Shown in pieces: positions 1 through 5,966 of a stretch of DNA of 9,535 nucleotides. The notes beneath the pieces were generated by a model. It saw only the letters and a program-made list of their open reading frames with translations. It was not told the origin of the DNA and searched no databases. The stretch is from positions 1 through 9,535 of the forward strand of contig JAICYG010000099.1 of assembly GCA_025934335.1 (NCBI GenBank), written 5' to 3'. The DNA comes from Thermoleophilia bacterium (GTDB lineage: Bacteria; Actinomycetota; Thermoleophilia; Gaiellales; Gaiellaceae). A program made the position numbers and the translations under genes. Position 1 is the first letter of the stretch. Every line of letters starts with the position of its first letter.

Positions 1-498
1 GTAGGTCGACAGCGCGCCGTTGAAGAGGAAGCCGGCGGGCACCGCGCCGGCTTCCTCCGGGTAGCCCTCGACCGTGCCACCGCCGAGACTCGCGACCAGG
101 TCGAGCGCACCGGCGAGCCCGGCGGTCGCGACGCCGCGGCGCCGGTGGCCCTTGCCGACGAAGTTGCACGCGATTCGCCAGTCCGGCGGTGCTCCCCGGC
201 CCTTCTCGTAGGCGGCGCGGCTCTTGATCCGGGGGAGCTCGTCGGGCGCTCCGAACTGGCACCAGCCGACACAGTCGTCGCCGTCGAACACGAGCGCCGC
301 GTGGGTCGTTCCCGCCCGGACGCGTTCGAGCTTGCGTCGACGGTTCAGCTCCGCGGTCGTGTTCCTGTCCGCCCCCTCGGGGTGGAAGCCGATGCACCAG
401 CACCCGCCGAAGACGCCGTTGTTCCGCTCGACGAGCGCTGCGAAGGCTTTCCAGGTGCTCTCGTCGAGAGCCCTGATCGTGTACGCCGCTTCAGGCAC
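1..498 (-). CDS. GNAT family N-acetyltransferase (3' end beyond window)
   Basis: Reading the minus strand from GTG at 498 gives 166 codons with no stop, so the C-terminus lies outside the window. It begins MPEAAYTIRALDESTW and carries an N-terminal Cys-rich block (GGCWCIGFHPEG, about residues 31-42). A beta-strand/turn follows (FDGDDCVGWCQFG), and near residue 125 is GKGHRRRGVATAGLAGAL, which matches the R/Q-x-x-G-x-G/A acetyl-CoA pyrophosphate-binding motif A of GNAT enzymes. The family moves acetyl groups from acetyl-CoA to amines; the substrate here cannot be told. The GTG start overlaps the stop of the upstream hydrolase gene by 8 bp (GTGCCTGA), which implies co-transcription and coupled translation. 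GNAT identity is firm and the precise subfamily is unknown. Confidence 0.85.
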   Translation of the reverse strand, partial: MPEAAYTIRALDESTWKAFAALVERNNGVFGGCWCIGFHPEGADRNTTAELNRRRKLERVRAGTTHAALVFDGDDCVGWCQFGAPDELPRIKSRAAYEKGRGAPPDWRIACNFVGKGHRRRGVATAGLAGALDLVASLGGGTVEGYPEEAGAVPAGFLFNGALSTY

Positions 499-1072
499 CG
501 TCGTCGACCTCGGCGAGGAACGCGAGCACGCGCTCGGTGAGCAGCGTCGCGGCCGGAGCGTCGTACGACGGGAGCGAGGAGTCGGCGAACAGATGCTCCG
601 TCCCCGGGTAGAGGAACAGCTTTGCCCGGGCGCTCGACTCGACGAGGGCGCGCGCCGCCTCGATGTCCTCGAGGAAGAACTCGTCGCCCTCTTTGCCGTG
701 CACCTGCACCGGGACGCTTTCAGGCCACTCCCCGCCGAACTCCGAGATCGGGAGGCACGAGTACATGAGGAGCGCGCCGCGCGCCTGGGGGCGGGTCTGC
801 GCGAGCTGTTGCGCGATCATCACCCCGAAGGAGAAGCCGGCGTAGACGACGTCGCGTGGGATTCCCTCGGCGGCGGCGACACCGCGTTCGGCGAGTCCTT
901 CGAAGCCCGCCTCGCGTGCGAACGCCAGGCCGTCCTCGAGTGTCGCGAACGACCGCCCGTCGAACAGGTCCGGCGTGTGCACGGTGTGGCCGGCCCCTCG
1001 CAGCTCGTCGGCGAACGCGCGCACGCCGTCGGTCAGACCCTGAACGTGGTGGTACAGCAGAACCTCGGCCAT
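491..1072 (-). CDS. Dienelactone hydrolase-like alpha/beta hydrolase
   Basis: This 193-aa protein has the length and layout of small dienelactone-hydrolase-family enzymes. It has an early beta strand (MAEVLLYHHVQG), the D-L-F-D-G segment near residue 35-39, and a nucleophile elbow GFSFG with Ser81. A plausible acid lies in GKEGDEFF (Asp130), and the histidine is in PGTEHLFAD (His160). Classical DLH enzymes use Cys at the elbow; here it is Ser, so an esterase/hydrolase role is likelier than true dienelactone cleavage. There is no signal peptide, so it is cytoplasmic. The ATG at 1072 is preceded by a strong AAGGAGG (1079-1085). It is the first gene of a two-gene unit with the acetyltransferase and diverges from the ArsR-like regulator, which probably controls it. 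The substrate is unknown. Confidence 0.9.
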   Translation of the reverse strand: MAEVLLYHHVQGLTDGVRAFADELRGAGHTVHTPDLFDGRSFATLEDGLAFAREAGFEGLAERGVAAAEGIPRDVVYAGFSFGVMIAQQLAQTRPQARGALLMYSCLPISEFGGEWPESVPVQVHGKEGDEFFLEDIEAARALVESSARAKLFLYPGTEHLFADSSLPSYDAPAATLLTERVLAFLAEVDDGA

Positions 1073-1093
1073 CGGATCCCTCCTTCACCATTG

Positions 1094-1109
1094 ATCCAAC
1101 AAGTTGGAT
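1094..1109. promoter_or_regulatory. Perfect 7-2-7 palindrome, likely operator
   Basis: The arms ATCCAAC (1094-1100) and GTTGGAT (1103-1109) are exact reverse complements around AA. The site sits mid-gap between the divergent hydrolase and ArsR-like genes. Position and symmetry suit an autoregulatory winged-helix dimer site. The link to the neighbouring regulator is inference. Confidence 0.6.
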
Positions 1110-1122
1110 TGTTCGATGATGT

Positions 1123-1128
1123 TAGTCT
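1123..1128 (+). promoter_or_regulatory. Possible -10 of a leaderless regulator transcript
   Basis: TAGTCT fits the TANNNT -10 pattern and ends 9 bp before the GTG at 1138. No Shine-Dalgarno lies between them, so transcription may start at or near the start codon. No convincing -35 is present; TTGGAT at 1104-1109 is only 13 bp away. Confidence 0.35.
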
Positions 1129-1137
1129 ATTTGCGCG

Positions 1138-1710
1138 GTGAGCGACGACGTAAACCCTCCGGATTACGAGCTCGCCGACCGGATCGCACTCACCGAGCCG
1201 GCCCAGGTGAAGGCGCTCAGCCATCACGTGCGGACGACGATCCTCGGTCTCCTGCATGAACGCGCGGCGACGGTGAACGAGCTCGCCGTCGCGCTCGGGC
1301 GGCCGAAGAGCACCGTTGCGCACCACGTCAAGGTGCTGACGGAGGCGGGGCTGCTGCGGGTCGTGCGAACGAGGCGGGTGCGGGCGATCGAGGAACGCTT
1401 CTACGGCCGTACGGCGCGAATGTTCTACGTCGGCGTCGAGCGCAGCGCGGAAGGTGATGAGCTCCCGCGCGACTTCAACGACTTCGAGGTCGCCGCCGGA
1501 GAGTCGGCGGCCGCTTTCCGGGACGGGAAGCTCTGGGGCTTCATCCGCCACGCGCGCATCACCGAGGCGCAGGCGTCCGACTTCTGGGAGCGGATGGCGG
1601 AGCTCGTCGCGGAGTTCGACCGGCTCCCGCGGTCGGGCGACGTCGTGTACGGATTCGCGCTGGGTGTCTATCCCACCGAGCATCCGACGCTGCGAAACGG
1701 CGACGAGTAG
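1138..1710 (+). CDS. ArsR-like winged-helix transcriptional regulator
   Basis: The protein has 190 aa and starts at GTG (MSDDVNPPDYEL). Residues about 20-95 form an ArsR-type winged helix. They run from EPAQVKALSHHVRTTILGLL through TVNELAVALGRPKSTVAHHVKVL (helix-turn-helix, recognition helix around PKSTVAHHVKVL) to the wing GLLRVVRTRRVRAIEERFYG. The metal-sensing Cys motif of SmtB/ArsR sensors is absent. The roughly 95-residue C-terminal part is rich in charged helices and probably serves dimerisation or ligand sensing, as in the larger ArsR-like regulators of actinobacteria. It diverges from the hydrolase/acetyltransferase pair over a gap with a perfect palindrome, so autoregulation and control of that pair are likely. 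The start has no visible ribosome-binding site, consistent with a leaderless message. Confidence 0.9.
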   Translation: MSDDVNPPDYELADRIALTEPAQVKALSHHVRTTILGLLHERAATVNELAVALGRPKSTVAHHVKVLTEAGLLRVVRTRRVRAIEERFYGRTARMFYVGVERSAEGDELPRDFNDFEVAAGESAAAFRDGKLWGFIRHARITEAQASDFWERMAELVAEFDRLPRSGDVVYGFALGVYPTEHPTLRNGDE

Positions 1711-1828
1711 GCGGGAGCGACATACTGATGTGGCTTGCCTGCTACGGTTCAAGCGATAGCTGAGCGAGTACTGGTTGCGCGGTGTGCGCTTCCCCTGCCC
1801 GTTCGTTCGTGGTGGAGGAGGTGTTTGT

Positions 1829-2032
1829 ATGGCAACCGGAACCGTGAAGTGGTTCAACGATGCGAAGGGGTATGGCTTCATCGCCCCTGCCGATGGTGGC
1901 AAGGACGTGTTCGTCCACCATTCGTCGATCGTCGGCGACGGCTTCAAGTCGCTCGCGGAAGGCGCGCAGGTGCAGTTCGACGCGGTCGACGGGGCGAAAG
2001 GCCCCGAGGCGAAGAGCGTCGTCGCCGTCTAG
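1829..2032 (+). CDS. Cold-shock protein (CspA family)
   Basis: At 67 aa this is the standard length of a single cold-shock domain. MATGTVKWFNDAKGYGFIAP contains the KWFN strand and RNP1 (KGYGFI, residues about 14-19), and DVFVHHSSI holds RNP2 (VFVHH). Aromatic and basic residues for binding single-stranded nucleic acid are therefore intact. The family melts RNA secondary structure and helps transcription and translation, in the cold or constitutively. A strong GGAGGAGG (1814-1821) lies 7 bp before the ATG. The gene follows a 118-bp gap after the ArsR-like gene; this could hold a promoter and 5' leader, but I see no convincing -35/-10 pair in it. A perfect hairpin and a second, degenerate cold-shock gene follow. 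Confidence 0.97.
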   Translation: MATGTVKWFNDAKGYGFIAPADGGKDVFVHHSSIVGDGFKSLAEGAQVQFDAVDGAKGPEAKSVVAV

Positions 2033-2039
2033 TTCGTGA

Positions 2040-2069
2040 GCGGGCCGCGGGCACTCGCCCGCGGCCCGC
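2040..2069 (+). terminator. Perfect 13-bp GC hairpin between the two cold-shock genes
   Basis: GCGGGCCGCGGGC (2040-2052) pairs exactly with 2057-2069 around an ACTC loop, starting 7 bp after the csp stop. There is no U-tract after it, so it is not a textbook intrinsic terminator. It may act as a partial terminator or 3'-end stabiliser that leaves the first gene's mRNA more abundant than the downstream ones. Confidence 0.55.
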
Positions 2070-2087
2070 GCCCTGAAAGGAGCCGCC

Positions 2088-2333
2088 ATGGAAGGAACGA
2101 TGATCTGGTTCAACCCGGCCAAGCGGCACGGCTTCATCCGAACCGATGAGGGCGAGCGCTTGCGCGTCGACCAGGACGGGTTCGCCGCCGGTCAGCTGGT
2201 CGGTGATCGTTGCCGAGGCATGCGCGTGAGTTTCGAGCGTGCCGACGACCGCTTGGAGGAGGCGCGGGCGGTCAATGTCGAGGTCATGCCGCTCTTCGCC
2301 GCGCGGCGGGCGCGGGCGCGGGGGCGTCGCTAA
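2088..2333 (+). CDS. Divergent cold-shock-domain protein lacking RNP2
   Basis: The protein has 81 aa. The start MEGTMIWFNPAKRHGFIRTDEGERLRV aligns with the canonical Csp just upstream: TVKWFNDAKGYGFI corresponds to TMIWFNPAKRHGFI. RNP1 is therefore kept in altered form (KRHGFI), while the RNP2 strand VFVHH is replaced by LRVDQD. A central DRCRGMRVSFERADD matches the later Csp strands, and an Arg-rich tail (FAARRARARGRR, residues about 70-81) is added. Loss of the His/Phe ligands predicts different or weaker RNA contacts, perhaps offset by the basic tail. AAAGGAG stands 5 bp before the ATG. The stop codon directly abuts the next ATG, so the two are almost surely co-translated. Its function is unknown beyond likely nucleic-acid binding. 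Confidence 0.87.
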   Translation: MEGTMIWFNPAKRHGFIRTDEGERLRVDQDGFAAGQLVGDRCRGMRVSFERADDRLEEARAVNVEVMPLFAARRARARGRR

Positions 2334-2501
2334 ATGGGCAGGCGGAGCCCGCAGTCGGTGCTGAAGCGGGCGCGCGAGCAGGCGCTGCGCGAGAAGCGGG
2401 AACTGAAGCAGGCGAAGAAGGACGCGCGGGCCGAGGCGCGGCGGGCCGCCGGTGAGGCGCCGGCCGTCGACGCGGACGAAGTCGAAGCCGACGACGGCTG
2501 A
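2334..2501 (+). CDS. Small basic helical protein, 55 aa, function unknown
   Basis: The ATG at 2334 immediately follows the TAA of the degenerate cold-shock gene, and the ORF runs to TGA at 2501. The product starts MGRRSPQSVLKRAREQALRE and continues with a run of Lys/Arg/Glu/Ala residues (about 11-38) predicted to form a single charged helix or coiled coil, then an acidic tail (VDADEVEADDG). Spacing and strand make it the third gene of the cold-shock cluster. It has no signal peptide, membrane segment or known enzyme motif. From memory, small K/R/E-rich proteins of this look recur in actinobacteria, but I cannot name a family. A role in RNA or ribosome contact is a guess from charge and context. 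Confidence 0.7.
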   Translation: MGRRSPQSVLKRAREQALREKRELKQAKKDARAEARRAAGEAPAVDADEVEADDG

Positions 2502-2524
2502 CCCGTCGGAAGACGTGGCTCGTG

Positions 2525-3598
2525 TCAGGCCGGCGGCGCGGCCGGTAGCTGCACGGCGACGCGAAGCCCACCCGCGGCACGGGCGGTGAGGGTGAGGGAT
2601 CCTTCGTGCGCCTGCGCGATGCGCTCGACGATCGCGAGGCCGAGTCCGACGCCCGGATGGTCCGTCCGTGTGCGGGTGGTGCCGCGTTGAAACGGCTCGG
2701 CGAGCGTGGACGCCAACTGCGGAGTGAGTCTCTCGCCGGTGTTCTCGACGGTGAGGACGACACCCGCGCGCTGAACGCTGGTGGTGACCCATACGTTCCC
2801 ATGTTCGGGCAGGTTGTGCACGATCGCGTTGTGCACGAGGTTCGTGCTCATCTGGAGCAGGAGCGCGCGCGAGCCGATGGTGGCGGTCGTGTCGCCGGAG
2901 GTCTCGATCGTGAGACCGCGTTTCTCTGCGAGGGGGAAAAGCGTCTCGGTGGCTTCCTCCGCGATCAGGGACAGGTCGACGTGCTCTCGGGTGAAGGTGC
3001 GTTGGTCGGCGCGGCTGAGCAGGAGCAGTGCCTCGGTGAGGTCGATCGCCCGGGTGTTGACGGCGCGGAGACGCTCGACGAGTTCGCCGTTGTCGCGGCT
3101 CGGATCCTTGCGGGCGACGTCGAGCAGTGTCTGGGTGACCGCGAGCGGGGTGCGCAGCTCGTGGGACGCGTTGGCCGCGAATCTCTGCTGTTCGGCCACG
3201 TGTGCCTCGAGCCGCGCGAGCATCGCGTCGAAGGCGTCGGCGAGCTCGCGGAACTCGTCGCTGCGCCCCTCCAGCTGGATCCGGTGGGAGAGCGATCCCC
3301 GCGCGGCCATGCGTGTGGCGTCCGTGATGCGCGTCAGGGGCGCGAGCATCCGGCCGGCGAGAATCCACCCTCCGGCGAGACCGAACACGAGCAGGAACGC
3401 CAGCACGACGGCCGCGGTCGGAGCGAAAGCGCGCCAGAGGTCGGCGTGGCTGCGCACCATGAAGATCACGCCGGGATGCACGCCACGCGAAAGGGAGAAG
3501 TACCCGACTGTGAGCAGCACGGCGCCTGCGAGCACGAGGAACCCGGCGTAGCTGAGAGTGAGCTTGAGGCGAACGCTCAGGCCGGGGGCTCTAGCCAT
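2525..3598 (-). CDS. Two-component sensor histidine kinase (HAMP, HisKA, HATPase)
   Basis: The protein has 357 aa. TM1 is about residues 13-35 and TM2 about 60-82, with only some 25 residues outside between them, so it resembles intramembrane- or envelope-sensing kinases. HAMP covers about 83-134. The H-box FAANASHELRTPL places the phospho-accepting His at 146. The N-box is NLVHNAIVHN (253-262), G1 is reduced to ENTGE (285-289), the F-box is EPFQRG (301-306), and G2 is GVGLGLAIV (316-324). These indicate an active autokinase; ENTG in place of DNG is seen in this subfamily. The ATG overlaps the stop of the response-regulator gene by 8 bp (ATGGCTAG). The stimulus is unknown, but the divergent carboxypeptidase suggests a cell-envelope signal. 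It ends convergently against the small cold-shock-cluster protein. Confidence 0.96.
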   Translation of the reverse strand: MARAPGLSVRLKLTLSYAGFLVLAGAVLLTVGYFSLSRGVHPGVIFMVRSHADLWRAFAPTAAVVLAFLLVFGLAGGWILAGRMLAPLTRITDATRMAARGSLSHRIQLEGRSDEFRELADAFDAMLARLEAHVAEQQRFAANASHELRTPLAVTQTLLDVARKDPSRDNGELVERLRAVNTRAIDLTEALLLLSRADQRTFTREHVDLSLIAEEATETLFPLAEKRGLTIETSGDTTATIGSRALLLQMSTNLVHNAIVHNLPEHGNVWVTTSVQRAGVVLTVENTGERLTPQLASTLAEPFQRGTTRTRTDHPGVGLGLAIVERIAQAHEGSLTLTARAAGGLRVAVQLPAAPPA

Positions 3599-4274
3599 GC
3601 TCTCCTCGCGCGTGACTCTCCTCGATGCGGTAGCCGACGCCGGGCACCGTCGCGATGAGCCAGGGCTCGCCCAGCCGTTTGCGCAGTGCCGAAACGGTGA
3701 TGCGCACGGCGTTCGTGAACGGATCTGCGTTTTCGTCCCATGCCCGCGCGAGGAGCGCCTCGGCGCTGACGACCCCGCCTCCGGCAGCGACGAGGACTTC
3801 GAGCACCGCGAACTGCTTCCGCGTCAGCGCGACGAAGCGGCCGTCGCGGTAGACCTCGCGACGGAACGGATCCACCCGTAGGCCCGCGAGCTCATGGACG
3901 GGCGGCCGGTGGTGTGCGCGCCTGCGGTCGAGGGCCCTCAGCCGGAGCACGAGCTCTCTGAGCTCGAACGGCTTGGTGAGGTAGTCGTCCGCTCCGAGCT
4001 CGAAGCCGGTGGCCTTGTCGTCGAGACGGTCGGCGGCGGTGAGCATCAGGATCGGCACGCCGCTGCCGGAGGCGACGATGCGTCTCGCGATCTCGTCGCC
4101 CGTCGGCCCGGGCACGTCCCGGTCGAGCACGGCGATGTCGTAGGCGTTGACCCCCAGCAGCCCGAGAGCGGTGTCGCCGTCGCCTGCGATGTCTGCGGCG
4201 ATCGCTTCCAGACGCAGACCGTCGCGGATCGCTTCCGCCATGTAGGGCTCGTCCTCGACGATCAAGACTCGCAT
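3591..4274 (-). CDS. OmpR-family response regulator
   Basis: The protein has 227 aa. The receiver domain (1-115) contains acidic pocket residues E7/D8, phospho-acceptor D51 (AVLDRDVPG), T79 (MLTAAD) and K101 (YLTKPFELREL). A linker rich in Arg and His leads to a winged-helix DNA-binding domain (about 128-220) with FRREVYRDGRFVALTRKQFAVLEVL, the recognition-helix region NAVRITVSALRKRL, and the closing strands IATVPGVGYRIEE. All phosphotransfer residues are present, so it is predicted to be functional. It is the first gene of a two-gene operon with the kinase and diverges from the D,D-carboxypeptidase gene. The start has only GGGGA directly against the ATG, while a TAACAT -10 lies 6 bp upstream, pointing to a leaderless mRNA. 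Confidence 0.97.
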   Translation of the reverse strand: MRVLIVEDEPYMAEAIRDGLRLEAIAADIAGDGDTALGLLGVNAYDIAVLDRDVPGPTGDEIARRIVASGSGVPILMLTAADRLDDKATGFELGADDYLTKPFELRELVLRLRALDRRRAHHRPPVHELAGLRVDPFRREVYRDGRFVALTRKQFAVLEVLVAAGGGVVSAEALLARAWDENADPFTNAVRITVSALRKRLGEPWLIATVPGVGYRIEESHARGEHG

Positions 4275-4280
4275 TCCCCG

Positions 4281-4286
4281 ATGTTA
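4281..4286 (-). promoter_or_regulatory. Probable -10 of the response-regulator operon (leaderless)
   Basis: On the minus strand TAACAT is followed by six bases and then the ATG of the response regulator, so transcription would begin at about the A of the start codon. The -35 is not recognisable, as expected for an activator-dependent promoter. Confidence 0.45.
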
Positions 4287-4288
4287 GA

Positions 4289-4307
4289 GCCGACTCGTTT
4301 CGTCGGC
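4289..4307. promoter_or_regulatory. 6-7-6 inverted repeat between regulator and carboxypeptidase
   Basis: GCCGAC (4289-4294) and GTCGGC (4302-4307) are exact reverse complements around a 7-base centre. The repeat sits just upstream of the putative -10 of the response-regulator gene. It could bind that regulator or another protein. OmpR-family sites are usually direct repeats, so the assignment is uncertain. Confidence 0.35.
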
Positions 4308-4341
4308 GTATCGAAAACCGGATACGTGCCGGCAACAACGC

Positions 4342-4359
4342 GCCGCCTTGAATGGCGGC
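4342..4359 (+). other. Short hairpin abutting the carboxypeptidase start
   Basis: GCCGCC (4342-4347) pairs perfectly with GGCGGC (4354-4359) around TTGAAT, and the ATG at 4360 follows at once. In mRNA this stem would cover the place where a ribosome-binding site should be, and none is visible. It would also embed the alternative TTG start (4348) in the loop. Confidence 0.35.
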
Positions 4360-5340
4360 ATGAGCCGCCGCGAACCAGCGGGGACGAGGGCTCGCCGGAT
4401 TCGGATTCGCAGGCTGCGTACCGCCGGCCTGCTGGCCGTCGTCGCAGCGAGCGGCGCACTCGTCGGCCACCGGCTGTCGGCGTCCTCGGCTTCGACGAGC
4501 GACCAGCGTGGTGCGTCCGGCGAAGCGCTGTCCAGCACGGTGTGGCCGGCGCACGGCCAGGCCGCGTTCGTCCGGGCGGGGCAGCCGCAGGTCCAGGTCG
4601 GGCCGAACCAGCACGCCGCTCCGATCGCGAGTGTCGCGAAGGTGATGACGGCGTATCTCGTGCTCCGCGCCCACCCGCTGCGTCCGGGCGAGGACGGCCC
4701 CACGATCACGCTCACCGACGACGACGTCGCCGACACGGACCGTCGGCGCAGACAGCAGGAGTCGGTCGTGGCCGTCGCCGCCGGGGAGCAGCTGACCGAA
4801 CGGCAGGCGCTGCAGGCACTGCTGCTGCCGTCGGCGAACAACATCGCCCGGGTCCTGGCGCGCTGGGATGCCGGCTCGGAGGACAGGTTCGTGGCCCGAA
4901 TGAACGCCGTCGCTCGGTCGCTGGGTATGACCCACACCCGCTACACCGATCCGAGCGGATACGACGACGCAACCGTGTCGACCGCGGTCGACCAGGTGCG
5001 CCTTGTCGTTCGGGCCATGCGCTTGCCCGCGTTCGCCGGCATCGTCGCCACACCAAGCGCCATGCTGCCGGTAGCCGGCATCGTGCACAGCACCAACACA
5101 CTGCTCGGGCACGACGGGTTCGTCGGCGTCAAGACCGGCTCCACCGCCGCAGCCGGCGGCTGCTTCGCCTTCCGGGCCGTGCGCCGGATCGGCGGCAAGC
5201 CGACGACCATCACCGGCGTCGTGCTCGGCCAACCCGGCCACGACAGGATCGCGGCCGGCCTGGCGGCGGCCGACGCGATGGTCGATCGGATCGCAGCTCA
5301 GTGGCTCCGCGCCGCACCGACGGAGATGATGCCGTCGTGA
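4360..5340 (+). CDS. D-alanyl-D-alanine carboxypeptidase (S11, penicillin-binding type)
   Basis: The protein has 326 aa. An Arg-rich N-terminus is followed by one hydrophobic segment (about residues 22-38, AGLLAVVAASGALVG), so it is a membrane-anchored extracytoplasmic enzyme or is exported by a signal sequence. All three catalytic motifs are present: SxxK as SVAK (Ser91/Lys94), SxN as SAN (158-160), and KTG (258-260, followed by ST). The family trims the terminal D-Ala of peptidoglycan stem peptides. The chain ends about 65 residues after KTG, so the C-terminal domain of PBP5 enzymes is absent. An in-frame TTG at 4348 would add MNGG; I prefer the ATG because it gives a normal positively charged N-terminus, though neither has a clear ribosome-binding site. 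It diverges from the two-component operon, a plausible controller, and overlaps the next gene by 4 bp. Confidence 0.93.
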   Translation: MSRREPAGTRARRIRIRRLRTAGLLAVVAASGALVGHRLSASSASTSDQRGASGEALSSTVWPAHGQAAFVRAGQPQVQVGPNQHAAPIASVAKVMTAYLVLRAHPLRPGEDGPTITLTDDDVADTDRRRRQQESVVAVAAGEQLTERQALQALLLPSANNIARVLARWDAGSEDRFVARMNAVARSLGMTHTRYTDPSGYDDATVSTAVDQVRLVVRAMRLPAFAGIVATPSAMLPVAGIVHSTNTLLGHDGFVGVKTGSTAAAGGCFAFRAVRRIGGKPTTITGVVLGQPGHDRIAAGLAAADAMVDRIAAQWLRAAPTEMMPS

Positions 5341-5957
5341 GCTGGCGGATCAGGGGCAGCTACTTCGAGTCGTGCAACTGCGACGCGATCTGTCCCTGCC
5401 GTCGAGTCGACGGCGTGCCGGGCGGACGCTCGACACACGGCGAATGCCTCGGCGTTCTCTCGTGGCTGATCGAGGAGGGGCATGCCGGCGAGGTCGGCCT
5501 CGCGGGCCAGCCCGTCGCGATGGCGACCAGGTACAGCGACGACGAGGACGGCTCGCCGTGGACGTGGATCCTCTATCTGCCCGATCGGGCGAGCCCGGAG
5601 CAGCGCTCGACGCTCGAGGCGATCTTCCGGGACAGTCTCGACGGCAGCCAGCGTGAGCACTTCCCGTGGGTGCGGAAGGCCAACGAGCCGTTCGCCGTGC
5701 GCGTCGTCGAGATCGACGTCGACCATGGACGACGGCGACAGCTCCTACGTGTCCGCGACCGGGTCAGCGTGCGGATCCGCGATCGCTACCCCGGCCCCGA
5801 GACGGTCACCTGCGTCATTCTCGGCCACGAGCGCGAGGGTGAGGAGCTCGTCGCCGATGAGCTCCTCGTCGAGGACGGCCCGCCCGCCTTCTCCTACCGC
5901 GACACGTGCGGATACGGGTCGACCTTCGCCTACGCGGGCAGCAGTCGCCGCTCCTGA
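5337..5957 (+). CDS. DUF1326-like Cys-rich protein
   Basis: The protein has 206 aa. The start is GTG within GTGA, overlapping the carboxypeptidase stop by 4 bp, so translation is probably coupled. The N-terminus MSWRIRGSYFESCNCDAICPC holds C-x-C-x3-C-x-C (Cys13, 15, 19, 21), with HGEC (Cys37) soon after. This is the hallmark I know for DUF1326, a family of about 200 residues of unknown function with a conserved N-terminal Cys cluster suited to metal binding. The rest is beta-rich (WTWILYLPD, FAVRVVEIDVD, ETVTCVILGHERE) and ends with a Cys in RDTCGYGSTFAYAG. There is no signal peptide or membrane segment, so it is cytoplasmic, which makes its coupling to an exported cell-wall enzyme puzzling. 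Metal binding is inference from the cysteines. Confidence 0.88.
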   Translation: MSWRIRGSYFESCNCDAICPCRRVDGVPGGRSTHGECLGVLSWLIEEGHAGEVGLAGQPVAMATRYSDDEDGSPWTWILYLPDRASPEQRSTLEAIFRDSLDGSQREHFPWVRKANEPFAVRVVEIDVDHGRRRQLLRVRDRVSVRIRDRYPGPETVTCVILGHEREGEELVADELLVEDGPPAFSYRDTCGYGSTFAYAGSSRRS

Positions 5958-5966
5958 CGGACCGTC

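Noticed and set aside
2040..2069. Calling the GC hairpin a standard rho-independent terminator
   Set aside because: No U-run follows, and two well-formed genes continue directly downstream on the same strand; kept only as a possible attenuator or stabiliser.
1944..3368. A 474-codon open frame on the minus strand
   Set aside because: It is antisense to the cold-shock cluster and out of frame with the kinase, with Arg/His/Pro-rich composition and no domain.
3894..5957. A 687-codon open frame on the plus strand
   Set aside because: Only its last part, from 5337, is real (DUF1326-like). The rest is Arg/Gly/Ala-rich low-complexity reading through the response-regulator and carboxypeptidase genes, as happens in high-GC DNA.
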